Source: an uncultured Coriobacteriaceae bacterium
GTDB lineage: Bacteria > Actinomycetota > Coriobacteriia > Coriobacteriales > Eggerthellaceae
Direction: 5' to 3'
DNA: 20,356 bases
Assembly: GCA_900552585.1 (NCBI GenBank)
Contig: USAB01000029.1
Span: forward strand, 1-20,356
Position numbers and translations under genes: made by a program. The notes under the pieces were generated by a model. That model was not told the DNA's origin. It did no database searches and worked only from the letters and a program-made list of their open reading frames with translations. Of this stretch, positions 13,677 to 20,356 are shown one piece after another (positions within the stretch are counted from its first letter, which is position 1; each line of letters starts with the position of its first letter).

Positions 13677-13705
13677 AGTATAGAATCGCCCGCACGCCAA
13701 TAAAA
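13677..13705 (-). promoter_or_regulatory. Promoter of the 6S-like RNA
   Basis: On the minus strand TTTTAT (13705-13700), 17 bp, then TATACT (13682-13677). Six bases later is A13670, exactly where the closing stem begins. The -10 is good and the -35 weak. Confidence 0.6.
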
Positions 13706-13776
13706 GGCTTGACATTGCGGATGCTATGCACAACGTTTACGAACGTTTCGAATTGCCCGAAAAGCACGAACATCTG

Positions 13777-13785
13777 TGCTATAGT
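13777..13785 (+). promoter_or_regulatory. Extended -10 TGCTATAGT; leaderless rarA promoter
   Basis: TGC-TATAGT ends eight bases before the rarA ATG at 13794, leaving no room for a ribosome binding site. A TTGACA at 13709-13714 is too far away to serve this -10 and has no good partner of its own (AACGTT at 17 bp). Confidence 0.6.
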
Positions 13786-13793
13786 TCTGCGTC

Positions 13794-15155
13794 ATGGATA
13801 CACTATTCAGTGAATTGGACAACCAGGCCCGCAACAAGGTCGCGCCGTTGGCGGTGCGTATGCGCCCCGAGACGCTGGACGACCTTGTGGGGCAGGAGAA
13901 CGCCGTCGGGCCGGGCAGCTGGCTGCGCTCCGCCATCGAGAACGATCGCCTGACCTCCGTCATCCTGTACGGCCCCGCCGGTACGGGCAAGACGTCCATC
14001 GCGCACGTCATCGCGAACACCACAAAGGCGGCGTTCGTGGAGGTCTCCGCCGTCGGCGGCACCGTTTCCGACCTGCGCCGCGAAATCGATGCGGCGGAAA
14101 AGCGGCTGTTGATGAACGGGACCCGCACGATCCTGTTCGTGGACGAGATCCACCGCTTCAACCGCAGCCAGCAGGATGCGCTGTTGCATGCGGTGGAGGA
14201 CCGCATCGTCATCCTGGTGGGCGCCACGACGGAGAACCCGTTCTTCGAAGTGAATTCCGCTCTTATCTCGCGCAGCCGCGTAGTCGAGCTCACGGCGCTT
14301 TCCGATGATGCCATCAGCGCCATGCTGGATCGGGCGCTGGCATCCGAAAAGGGCTTCCACGGCACGTACGCCCTGACGCCCCAGGCGCGCGACGCGCTCA
14401 TCGTCATTTCCGGCGGCGACGGTCGCAGCGCGCTTACCACGTTGGAGCTTGCCGCGGCGTTGCTGCCCCCGGGAACGCCGGACGCGCCCGCTTCCATCGG
14501 CGTCGACGAGGTGCACCATGCGAACCCGCATCGGGCGCTGTCGTACGACAAAGACAAGGACATGCATTACGACATCATCTCCGCGTTCATCAAGTCCATG
14601 CGCGGGTCGGACCCGGATGCCGCCCTGTACTGGTTGGCGCGCATGATCGACGGGGGCGAGGACCCGAAGTTCATCGCCCGCCGCATGATGATCCAGGCAA
14701 GCGAAGATGTGGGGCTGGCGGATCCGCAGGCGTTTCTGATTGCAGAGGCCGCGTTCAAGTCCGCCGAGGTCATCGGTTATCCGGAATGCCGCATCAACTT
14801 GGCGGAAGCAGCCATTTACATCTCCCTCGCTCCGAAAAGCAATGCGTGTGAGGCGGGTATCGACGCTGCGCTCGCGGAGGTTCGCAAGGGCCCGCGCCGC
14901 GACGTGCCGTCGTATCTGCGCGACCGTCACCGTCCCGGTTCCGAGAACTACGGCGAGTACCGGTACCCGCACGACTATCTCAGCGGATGGGTGGACCAGC
15001 GCTATCTTCCCGAAGGGCTGGAGCGCGGATGCTTCTACCATCCCACGGAGCGCGGGTGGGAGGCATTCCGCCAAGAAGCCACGGCTCGCGACCGCAAGCC
15101 CGCGTCGCCGCGCGGAAAGCAGCCGGGCCAAGATTCCCGGTCCGCATCCGAGTAA
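13794..15155 (+). CDS. rarA: RarA (MgsA), replication-associated recombination AAA+ ATPase
   Basis: A 453-residue AAA+ ATPase related to clamp loaders and RuvB that acts at stalled or gapped replication forks. RMRPETLDDLVGQENAVGPG (22-41) is the family N-terminal signature. Walker A is GPAGTGKTS (60-68) and Walker B ILFVDEIHRFN (113-123), and ATTENPFFEVNSALISRSRV contains sensor 1 and the arginine-finger region. The C-terminal tetramerisation domain is present (MHYDIISAFIKSMRGSDPDA; later DVGLADPQA and YPHDYLSGWVDQRYLP). The last ~30 residues are a basic disordered tail. There is no Shine-Dalgarno sequence, and the -10 box lies directly before the ATG, indicating leaderless translation. It is divergent from the 6S-like RNA and upstream of the DUF948/AI-2E/alaS genes. 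Confidence 0.96.
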   Translation: MDTLFSELDNQARNKVAPLAVRMRPETLDDLVGQENAVGPGSWLRSAIENDRLTSVILYGPAGTGKTSIAHVIANTTKAAFVEVSAVGGTVSDLRREIDAAEKRLLMNGTRTILFVDEIHRFNRSQQDALLHAVEDRIVILVGATTENPFFEVNSALISRSRVVELTALSDDAISAMLDRALASEKGFHGTYALTPQARDALIVISGGDGRSALTTLELAAALLPPGTPDAPASIGVDEVHHANPHRALSYDKDKDMHYDIISAFIKSMRGSDPDAALYWLARMIDGGEDPKFIARRMMIQASEDVGLADPQAFLIAEAAFKSAEVIGYPECRINLAEAAIYISLAPKSNACEAGIDAALAEVRKGPRRDVPSYLRDRHRPGSENYGEYRYPHDYLSGWVDQRYLPEGLERGCFYHPTERGWEAFRQEATARDRKPASPRGKQPGQDSRSASE

Positions 15156-15202
15156 GGGCTTCGTTACCCTTCGATATGCGCGCCTCAGTTTCCGCGGCTC
15201 CG

Positions 15203-15211
15203 TGATATAGT
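15203..15211 (+). promoter_or_regulatory. Extended -10 TGATATAGT before the DUF948 gene
   Basis: TGA-TATAGT in the short rarA-DUF948 gap would start a transcript near 15218, just upstream of a strong AAGGAGG ribosome binding site. No clear -35 is seen. Confidence 0.5.
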
Positions 15212-15241
15212 CGAACGTATACGGATATAAGGAGGGTGATC

Positions 15242-15793
15242 ATGGATATCATCAATGCGGCGCTGCCCGTGGTCTTCATCATCGTGGGCATTGTTCTCGT
15301 CTGGTTCGTCGTGGAATTGGCCATCACCGTGCGCAAGGCGCGCACCACCATCGACGATCTGAAGGCCGAGGTGGATCCCATCATCGCCAATGCGAACGAG
15401 ATTGTCGAATCCGCTAAGCCCGCTATCGACAAGGTGGATCCGCTGGTGGATCGCGTACAGCTGACCGTCGATGCGGCGAACCTGGAGATTATGCGCGTCG
15501 ATCAGATTCTCGAGGACGTTACCCAGATCACCGACACCTTGTCTACCGCAACGGTTGCCGTGGATAAGGTTGCCCAGGCGCCGGTGAGTGCCGTAGAAAA
15601 CCTTTCGAACCGCATTCGCGACGCCTTCAAGCCGCGCCGTGCCAGCAACGTGTCCCGTGCGCTAGGCGGTCAGAAAGAAGCCACCGGGACGCAGGCGCAG
15701 GCGGAACGCGTCGAGGCCGAAGTGGAGGTTTCCGAGGCACCTGCTGAAAAGTCCGCGCATGCGGCCGAGAAGACGGTGGATGAACAGGACTAA
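15242..15793 (+). CDS. DUF948 family membrane-anchored protein
   Basis: A 183-residue protein with one N-terminal transmembrane helix (about 8-28, PVVFIIVGIVLVWFVVELAI) followed by a long heptad-like helical region (30-130) of repeated VDP/ANAxx/DKVDP segments. This is the pattern of DUF948 proteins, resembling an extended coiled coil attached to the membrane. The remaining ~50 residues are an acidic Ala/Glu tail. The ATG at 15242 has an excellent AAGGAGG six bases upstream. The likely topology has the helical part in the cytoplasm or cell wall space; sequence does not settle which. Function is unknown. The AI-2E permease gene follows within 40 bases, suggesting that the two membrane proteins are made together. 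Confidence 0.85.
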   Translation: MDIINAALPVVFIIVGIVLVWFVVELAITVRKARTTIDDLKAEVDPIIANANEIVESAKPAIDKVDPLVDRVQLTVDAANLEIMRVDQILEDVTQITDTLSTATVAVDKVAQAPVSAVENLSNRIRDAFKPRRASNVSRALGGQKEATGTQAQAERVEAEVEVSEAPAEKSAHAAEKTVDEQD

Positions 15794-15830
15794 TGTTCTG
15801 AGTACTGCCGACGACGAGAATTTCCCGCAC

Positions 15831-17234
15831 ATGTCAGAACCCACGTTGCCCGAGTCGAGAAAAGCGAAGGCGTCTACCGCGAAGTGGCGTAAACGCTTCT
15901 ATCTGCTGGGCACGTTGGTTCTGGCATGCGTGCTTATCTACCTCCTCGGCGTGGTCATGGGGGTGCTGGCGCTTCCGCTGAGCATCCTGGTCTGGTGCAT
16001 CATCTTCATATTTTGCCTGTATCCGCTGGTGGATTGGCTGCAGGAACGCGGCATCAAGCGCGGTCTGGGCACCACCATCGCCTACGTTGTCATGATTGCC
16101 ATCGTGGCATTGGCCGTATGGCTGGGCGTTTCGCCCGTCTTTGGTCTCAGCGACCAGTTCGAGTCCATCAACGACAGCATCCCGGTGTACAGCCAGCAGT
16201 TCATGGACTGGTACCAGGGCCTGGCGAGCCGATATTCCGCTCTGTTCCAGAACGGCGTCGTCCAGCAGGCCGTCCAGAGCGCGTCGGATTCGTTCTACCA
16301 GGCCACCGGATCGTTCTCGAATGCGCTGGCGAGCGGTATCGTGAATTTCGGTACATTCCTGGTGAATTCGTGCATCGTCATCGGCTTCGCCCTAGTCATC
16401 TCGTTCTGGATTCTCATGGACCTGCCTGGCATCCGCCGCGAGGCGCGCCGTCTGGTGAATCCCGCGCATGCCGATGACTTCTCCGTTATCTCGCACACGT
16501 TCAACCGCTCTATCGGCGGCTATATCAAGGGAACGTTGCTGCAGTGCCTTATCATCGGCGTGGCCTGCGGCGTCGGCTATGCCATCATCGGCGTGCCGAA
16601 CGCGGCGGCGTGCGGCGTGATCACGGGTATCCTGAATATCATCCCGGTCGTGGGCCCTTGGCTGGGTGGCATCGTCGCCGGTGGCATCGGCCTTATGAAC
16701 AGTCCAACGGTGGCGGTCATCTCCATCATTATCGCCATCATCGTGCAGCAGGTCGTGTACACATTCGTCTCGCCCATTATCATGCGCGATGCCGTGGACA
16801 TCCATCCGGCGCTGATGATCTTCGCGCTGATGTGCGGCTCGGCCATCGGCATGTACATGGGCGGGCTGATGGGGGACATCATCGGCATGCTTGCCGCCGT
16901 GCCGCTCACGGCGGCGGGGAAATCGCTGTTCGTGTATTTTTACGAGCAGCGTACTGGTCGTCAGATTGTATCGGAGGACGGTGTGTTCTTCAAAGCGGAC
17001 GTTGCGGCAGGCAGCGCGGTGGATCCGCAGTCGGATGCAACTGCCCATGCCCCGCAGCCGCAGATGGACAAGAAGCTGCCGTTCCTGCGCCACCACCCGG
17101 CGCGCCACCGCACACCCGAGCAAGCGCTTCGCGATCGCACATGGCGCGATCGCGACCGCCTTTCGAATTGTCGGGCTGCCGGTCGAGATGCGGCCGATCG
17201 GGATGCGCGGCATCATGCAGGTGGCGGCAAGTAG
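15831..17234 (+). CDS. AI-2E family permease-like membrane protein
   Basis: A 467-residue polytopic membrane protein of the AI-2E (UPF0118/PerM) family, which includes exporters of small molecules and antiporters. Two N-terminal hydrophobic segments and a third (about residues 24-105) precede an extracytoplasmic stretch (SDQFESINDSIPVYSQQF). They are followed by the conserved C-terminal half with GILNIIPVVGPWLGGIVAG, IVQQVVYTFVSPIIM and IHPALMIFALMCG, all family hallmarks. An earlier ATG at 15780 overlaps the DUF948 stop, but the codons between (AGG, ACT, AGT, ACT) are unusual for this genome, so 15831 is preferred. Neither has a strong ribosome binding site. The last ~55 residues are an odd Arg/His/Asp-rich tail (from about 17070) with rare codons. 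Substrate unknown. Confidence 0.85.
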   Translation: MSEPTLPESRKAKASTAKWRKRFYLLGTLVLACVLIYLLGVVMGVLALPLSILVWCIIFIFCLYPLVDWLQERGIKRGLGTTIAYVVMIAIVALAVWLGVSPVFGLSDQFESINDSIPVYSQQFMDWYQGLASRYSALFQNGVVQQAVQSASDSFYQATGSFSNALASGIVNFGTFLVNSCIVIGFALVISFWILMDLPGIRREARRLVNPAHADDFSVISHTFNRSIGGYIKGTLLQCLIIGVACGVGYAIIGVPNAAACGVITGILNIIPVVGPWLGGIVAGGIGLMNSPTVAVISIIIAIIVQQVVYTFVSPIIMRDAVDIHPALMIFALMCGSAIGMYMGGLMGDIIGMLAAVPLTAAGKSLFVYFYEQRTGRQIVSEDGVFFKADVAAGSAVDPQSDATAHAPQPQMDKKLPFLRHHPARHRTPEQALRDRTWRDRDRLSNCRAAGRDAADRDARHHAGGGK

Positions 17235-17376
17235 TCTTCTACAGGTTCTTCGCCCGTCCTGCGCGTTCCCTGCAAGTGAGAGCGAGCGTCATTATGCTTC
17301 CGCAGTGCTTCGCAAGTGCGTGCGCTTCAGTTGTTCCTGCCGGCGCGAGAGCGCTCCGTACGCAAGGAAAACAGAT

Positions 17377-17394
17377 GGACAAATCGAGCTGTCC
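17377..17394. repeat. Inverted repeat GGACA-N8-TGTCC upstream of alaS
   Basis: Perfect 5-bp arms (17377-17381, 17390-17394) lie 23-26 bp upstream of the presumed alaS -10. It resembles the dyad at 994-1013 before the secreted hydrolase gene, in sequence and in distance from the -10. It may be an operator. Confidence 0.3.
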
Positions 17395-17417
17395 CTATGC
17401 ACTGCGCGAAAGGGCGT

Positions 17418-17426
17418 TAATATAGC
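17418..17426 (+). promoter_or_regulatory. Candidate alaS -10 region (TAATATAGC)
   Basis: TAATAT / TATAGC overlap in the AT-rich patch of the 263-bp gap upstream of alaS. The leader would be about 65-70 nt. The rest of the gap (17235-17376) shows no recognisable gene. Confidence 0.45.
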
Positions 17427-17455
17427 CTGTGATTATTTTCCAACGGGAATTGGAG

Positions 17456-17478
17456 GGCGGGGAGACAGTTACTCCGCC
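17456..17478 (+). promoter_or_regulatory. Hairpin in the alaS leader
   Basis: GGCGG (17456-17460) can pair with CCGCC (17474-17478), extendable by two pairs across a GG bulge, just before the GGAG ribosome binding site (17484-17487). It could modulate translation. No T-box sequence is seen. Confidence 0.3.
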
Positions 17479-17497
17479 AGTCTGGAGAGTTGAAGCT

Positions 17498-20143
17498 ATG
17501 CGATACATGACAACGGCCGAAATCAGGGAAAAGTACCTGAGCTATTTCGAGAGCAAGGGATGCAAACGTATGCCTTCGTCTTCTCTGATCCCCGATGATC
17601 CCAGCCTGCTGCTTACCAGCGCGGGCATGGTGCAGTTCAAGCCGTACTTCTTGCAGCAGAAGCACCTGGACGACCGCTATATCGGCGCCACCACGGTACA
17701 GAAGTGCGTACGCACGAACGACATCGACATCATCGGCACGGATGGTCGCCATCTGAGCTTCTTCGAGATGCTGGGCAACTTCAGCTTCGGCAAGTACTTC
17801 AAGCGCGAGATGTGCGCCTGGGCGCTGGACTTCTCCGTGAGCGAGCTGGAGCTTCCGTTCGAGAAGCTGTATGTGACCGTGTTCGAGAACGACGACGAGA
17901 CCATCGACATCTGGAAGAATCTGGGCGTCGACGAATCTCATATCACGAAACTGGGTGAAGACGACAACTTCTGGCGCGCCGGTCCCACGGGCCCGTGCGG
18001 CCCCTGCTCCGAGATCTACTACGATCAGGGTCCGGAAGTGGGTTGCGGGCGCCCTGATTGCGCCCCTGGCTGCGATTGCGACCGTTTTCTGGAGTTCTGG
18101 AACCTGGTGTTCACGCAGTACGACGGCCAGGAGGACGGCTCGCTGCCGCCCCTACCGAATAAGAACATCGATACCGGCATGGGCCTAGAGCGCATCGCGG
18201 CCATCATGCAGGGCGTCACGAGCAATTTCGATACAGACGTGCTGCATGGGCTCATCGAGATCGGCGAGCGCCTGACCGGCAAGAAATACGGCCAGAAGGA
18301 ATCTGACGACCAGGCGCTGCGCGTCATGGCGGACCATTCCCGCTCTGTGACGTTCATGATTGCGGACGGCATCCTGCCTGGCAACGAGGGCCGCGGCTAC
18401 GTGCTGCGCCGTCTGCTGCGCCGCGCCGTCATGAAGGGACATCTGCTGGGCGTCGACGGTCCGTTCCTGGGCACATATGTGGACAGCATCATCGAGACCA
18501 TGGGCTCCGTGTATCCCGAGATTGTGGAGAACCGCGAGCTGGTGCACCGCATCGTCCTGAACGAGGAGGAGCGCTTCGGCAAGACGCTCCGCCAGGGTCG
18601 CACGTACCTGGCGGACGCGCTGGACAAGCTGGAGGGCACCACGCTGCCCGGCGATGTCGCATTCGTGCTGCATGACACGTACGGCTTCCCGGTGGAAGTT
18701 ACGGAGGAGATCTGCTCCGAGCGCGGCATCGATGTGGATATGCAGGGCTTCGAGAAGTGCATGGATCGGCAGAAGGCCCGTGCCCGTGCGAATGCGAAGG
18801 ATGCCGACGCCGCCTGGTCCACGTACGATGGCTCCATGTCGGCGCTGCTGGAGCGCGCCGGTGCCACGGAATTCGTGGGCTACGACGCGAACGAGGCATC
18901 CGTGACCGTGAAGGCGCTGCTGAAAGACGGTCAGGCGGTTGCGGAACTGTCGAAGGGCGATACCGGCCTGCTTGTTGCGGACAAGACGCCGTTCTATGCG
19001 GAAATGGGCGGCCAGGTGGGGGATACCGGCATTATGATCGGCGATGCCGCCACTATTCGCGTGACGGATACGCAGACGCCCGAGAAGGGCCTGACCGTGC
19101 ATTATGTACAGGTAGAAGACGGCGCCGTGCATGTCGGCGATGACTTGCAGGCGCGCATTGACGTGCTGCGCCGCGAGCGCATCCGCCGCAACCATACCGC
19201 CACGCACATCCTGCATTGGGCACTGCGCACCGTGCTCGGAGACCATGTGAAGCAGGCCGGCAGCCTGGTTGCTCCCGATCGCCTGCGTTTCGACTTCACG
19301 CACTTCTCCGCCCTGACGGACGAAGAGCTGCTCGCGGTTGAGAACCTCGTCAACAAGAAGATCCTCGAAGACATCAAGGTTGAGTGCCGCGAAATGCCGA
19401 TCGAAGAAGCAAAGAAGCTCGGTGCTATGGCGTTGTTCGGCGAAAAATACGGCGACGTCGTGCGCGTTGTAACGGTAGGCGAATTCTCTAAGGAATTCTG
19501 CGGCGGCACGCATATTGATTCCACCGCTAAGCTCGGCCTCTTCAAGCTCGTCAGCGAATCCTCCGTTGCAGCCGGTGTGCGCCGTATCGAAGCGGTCACA
19601 GGTCTCAACGTCATTAAGATGATCTACGCAACGAACACGCTGCTCAAGGATACCGCTGTTGCGATGAAAGTCAATAACCCGTCCGACCTCCCGGCAAAAG
19701 CTGCACAGGTCAACGCCGACCTCAAGGAGAAGGACAGAGAGATCGAATCCATGCGCTCCAAGATTGCATCCATGAACCTCGGCTCCATTCTGGATAACGC
19801 CGTGGAAGTTAAGGGTGTCAAGATCGTTACGGCGATGCTCTCCGGCACAGGCAGCGACGCACTGCGCACCATGTGCGATAAGATCCGCGACGAAAAGAGC
19901 GATACGGCCATTGTAGCCGTGCTCGCAGGCGTTCTGGACGGAAAGGCAACGCTTGCAGCGACCGCAACGAAAGCGGCACAGGCAAAGGGCGTCAAAGCCG
20001 GCGTGCTTGTAAAGGCAGTTGCACAGCTCACCGGCGGCAACGGCGGCGGTAAACCGGACTTCGCTATGGCAGGCGTCAAGGACCAGACGAAGATTGACGA
20101 AGCCCTTGCAGCTGTTGAAAAGATCCTCAGCGAACAGATCTAA
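17498..20143 (+). CDS. alaS: Alanyl-tRNA synthetase (3' third of foreign codon style)
   Basis: An 881-residue class II synthetase that attaches alanine to tRNA-Ala through recognition of G3:U70. The catalytic domain (1-~245) contains LTSAGMVQFKPYF and GPTGPCGPCSEIYYDQG. The editing domain has the zinc ligands HTATH (H566, H570) and CGGTH (C668, H672). The C-Ala domain ends with GGNGGGKPDFAMAGV. Full length and frame are intact. The ATG at 17498 has GGAG ten bases upstream. Codon use changes abruptly near base 19320 (residue ~609, within the editing domain). Before it I count 45 CTG and 3 CTC leucines. After it there are 5 CTG and 16 CTC, with Glu at 16 GAA to 5 GAG and abundant GCA. The gene is therefore a mosaic or an assembly chimera. 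Confidence 0.95.
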   Translation: MRYMTTAEIREKYLSYFESKGCKRMPSSSLIPDDPSLLLTSAGMVQFKPYFLQQKHLDDRYIGATTVQKCVRTNDIDIIGTDGRHLSFFEMLGNFSFGKYFKREMCAWALDFSVSELELPFEKLYVTVFENDDETIDIWKNLGVDESHITKLGEDDNFWRAGPTGPCGPCSEIYYDQGPEVGCGRPDCAPGCDCDRFLEFWNLVFTQYDGQEDGSLPPLPNKNIDTGMGLERIAAIMQGVTSNFDTDVLHGLIEIGERLTGKKYGQKESDDQALRVMADHSRSVTFMIADGILPGNEGRGYVLRRLLRRAVMKGHLLGVDGPFLGTYVDSIIETMGSVYPEIVENRELVHRIVLNEEERFGKTLRQGRTYLADALDKLEGTTLPGDVAFVLHDTYGFPVEVTEEICSERGIDVDMQGFEKCMDRQKARARANAKDADAAWSTYDGSMSALLERAGATEFVGYDANEASVTVKALLKDGQAVAELSKGDTGLLVADKTPFYAEMGGQVGDTGIMIGDAATIRVTDTQTPEKGLTVHYVQVEDGAVHVGDDLQARIDVLRRERIRRNHTATHILHWALRTVLGDHVKQAGSLVAPDRLRFDFTHFSALTDEELLAVENLVNKKILEDIKVECREMPIEEAKKLGAMALFGEKYGDVVRVVTVGEFSKEFCGGTHIDSTAKLGLFKLVSESSVAAGVRRIEAVTGLNVIKMIYATNTLLKDTAVAMKVNNPSDLPAKAAQVNADLKEKDREIESMRSKIASMNLGSILDNAVEVKGVKIVTAMLSGTGSDALRTMCDKIRDEKSDTAIVAVLAGVLDGKATLAATATKAAQAKGVKAGVLVKAVAQLTGGNGGGKPDFAMAGVKDQTKIDEALAAVEKILSEQI

Positions 20144-20191
20144 GTTCTCTCTATACGTTCTATATAAAATCTCAAGAAAGGAGAAAGGCAA

Positions 20192-20356
20192 ATGGACTGC
20201 ATTTTCTGCAAGATTGCCAACGGCGAGATTCCGAGCACGAAGGTCTACGAAGACGACAAAATGCTCGCATTCCGCGACCTCGACCCGCAGGCGCCGGTGC
20301 ACATTCTGATGATTCCAAAGGAGCACATCGCTTCCGCAGATGACCTTACGGAAGAA
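20192..20356 (+). CDS. HIT-family nucleotide-binding hydrolase (5' part)
   Basis: The first 55 residues of a histidine-triad (HIT/HinT-like) protein, cut by the window end. The start MDCIFCKIANGEIPS, with its paired cysteines, then VYEDDKMLAFRDLDPQAP and HILMIPKEHI are typical of HinT-type purine nucleoside phosphoramidases. The HxHxH catalytic triad lies beyond the window. AAAGGAGAAAGG precedes the ATG closely. Codon use (CTC, GCA, GAA) and the AT-rich gap upstream match the 3' third of alaS and differ from the rest of the window. The gene may therefore belong to a different genome, perhaps a Firmicute. Confidence 0.9.
   Translation, partial: MDCIFCKIANGEIPSTKVYEDDKMLAFRDLDPQAPVHILMIPKEHIASADDLTEE

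Noticed and set aside
13803..15131. A 442-codon minus-strand open frame opposite rarA
   Set aside because: It has typical antisense composition of a GC-rich gene, and rarA motifs are unambiguous on the plus strand.
17427..17497. T-box riboswitch upstream of alaS
   Set aside because: The leader is only about 70 nt, has no T-box core sequence, and contains just one short hairpin.
18185..20326. A 713-codon open frame on the minus strand opposite alaS
   Set aside because: It is a mirror of alaS codon structure: high-GC genes leave the complementary frame free of stops. The encoded protein has no recognisable domain, and alaS is certain on the plus strand.
1..20356. Mobile elements, CRISPR arrays, toxin-antitoxin or defence genes
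   Set aside because: No transposase, integrase, regularly spaced repeats or defence domains were found. The lone XRE regulator has no toxin partner.

Overview
The window looks like chromosomal housekeeping DNA of a high-GC actinobacterium, most likely class Coriobacteriia (Eggerthellaceae-like). The basis is strong CTG/GAG/GCG codon preference, actinobacterial-type protein sequences, leaderless -10-to-ATG arrangements, and the order rarA / DUF948 / AI-2E permease / alaS, which I associate with that class from memory. There are no IS elements, phage genes, CRISPR arrays or rRNA genes.

Layout. Bases 1-868: the 3' end of rsmI translationally coupled to a YgjP-type metallopeptidase. 1051-2205: a secreted PcsB/CwlO-like coiled-coil protein with a C-terminal lysozyme/transglycosylase-like domain. 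2457-4052: metG, convergent with ilvA (4194-5405, minus) across a bidirectional terminator. ilvA is divergent from ridA, which leads a compact plus-strand run ridA / tatD / flavin reductase / rsmA (5512-8547). A small XRE regulator (8526-8747, minus) overlaps the end of rsmA. veg follows at 9105, then tRNA-Ala(CGC) on the minus strand and galU at 9851. 10753-11935 holds a homocysteine-methyltransferase-like protein lacking most zinc ligands plus an 87-residue unknown protein. A DUF2804 protein (12152-13420) is followed by a divergent pair: a structured minus-strand RNA that I call 6S RNA (about 13498-13670) and rarA (13794). DUF948, an AI-2E family permease and alaS complete the run, with a truncated HIT gene at the window end.

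How the genes relate. Several form a translation/ribosome-maturation neighbourhood: rsmI and rsmA methylate 16S rRNA, metG and alaS charge tRNAs, and tRNA-Ala is a substrate for AlaRS. The order rsmI-metG-tatD-rsmA-veg matches the old Bacillus yabC-metS-yabD-ksgA-veg block with insertions. IlvA makes a reactive enamine that RidA hydrolyses.

The most striking anomaly is inside alaS. Up to about base 19320 leucine is almost always CTG (45 CTG, 3 CTC by my count); after it CTC dominates (16 CTC, 5 CTG), and GAA and GCA also rise. The reading frame is unbroken, and the same style continues through the downstream HIT gene. This is either a recombinant (mosaic) alaS or a chimeric assembly joined within a conserved stretch of alaS. 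The last ~1 kb should not be trusted as part of the same genome without read-level checks.
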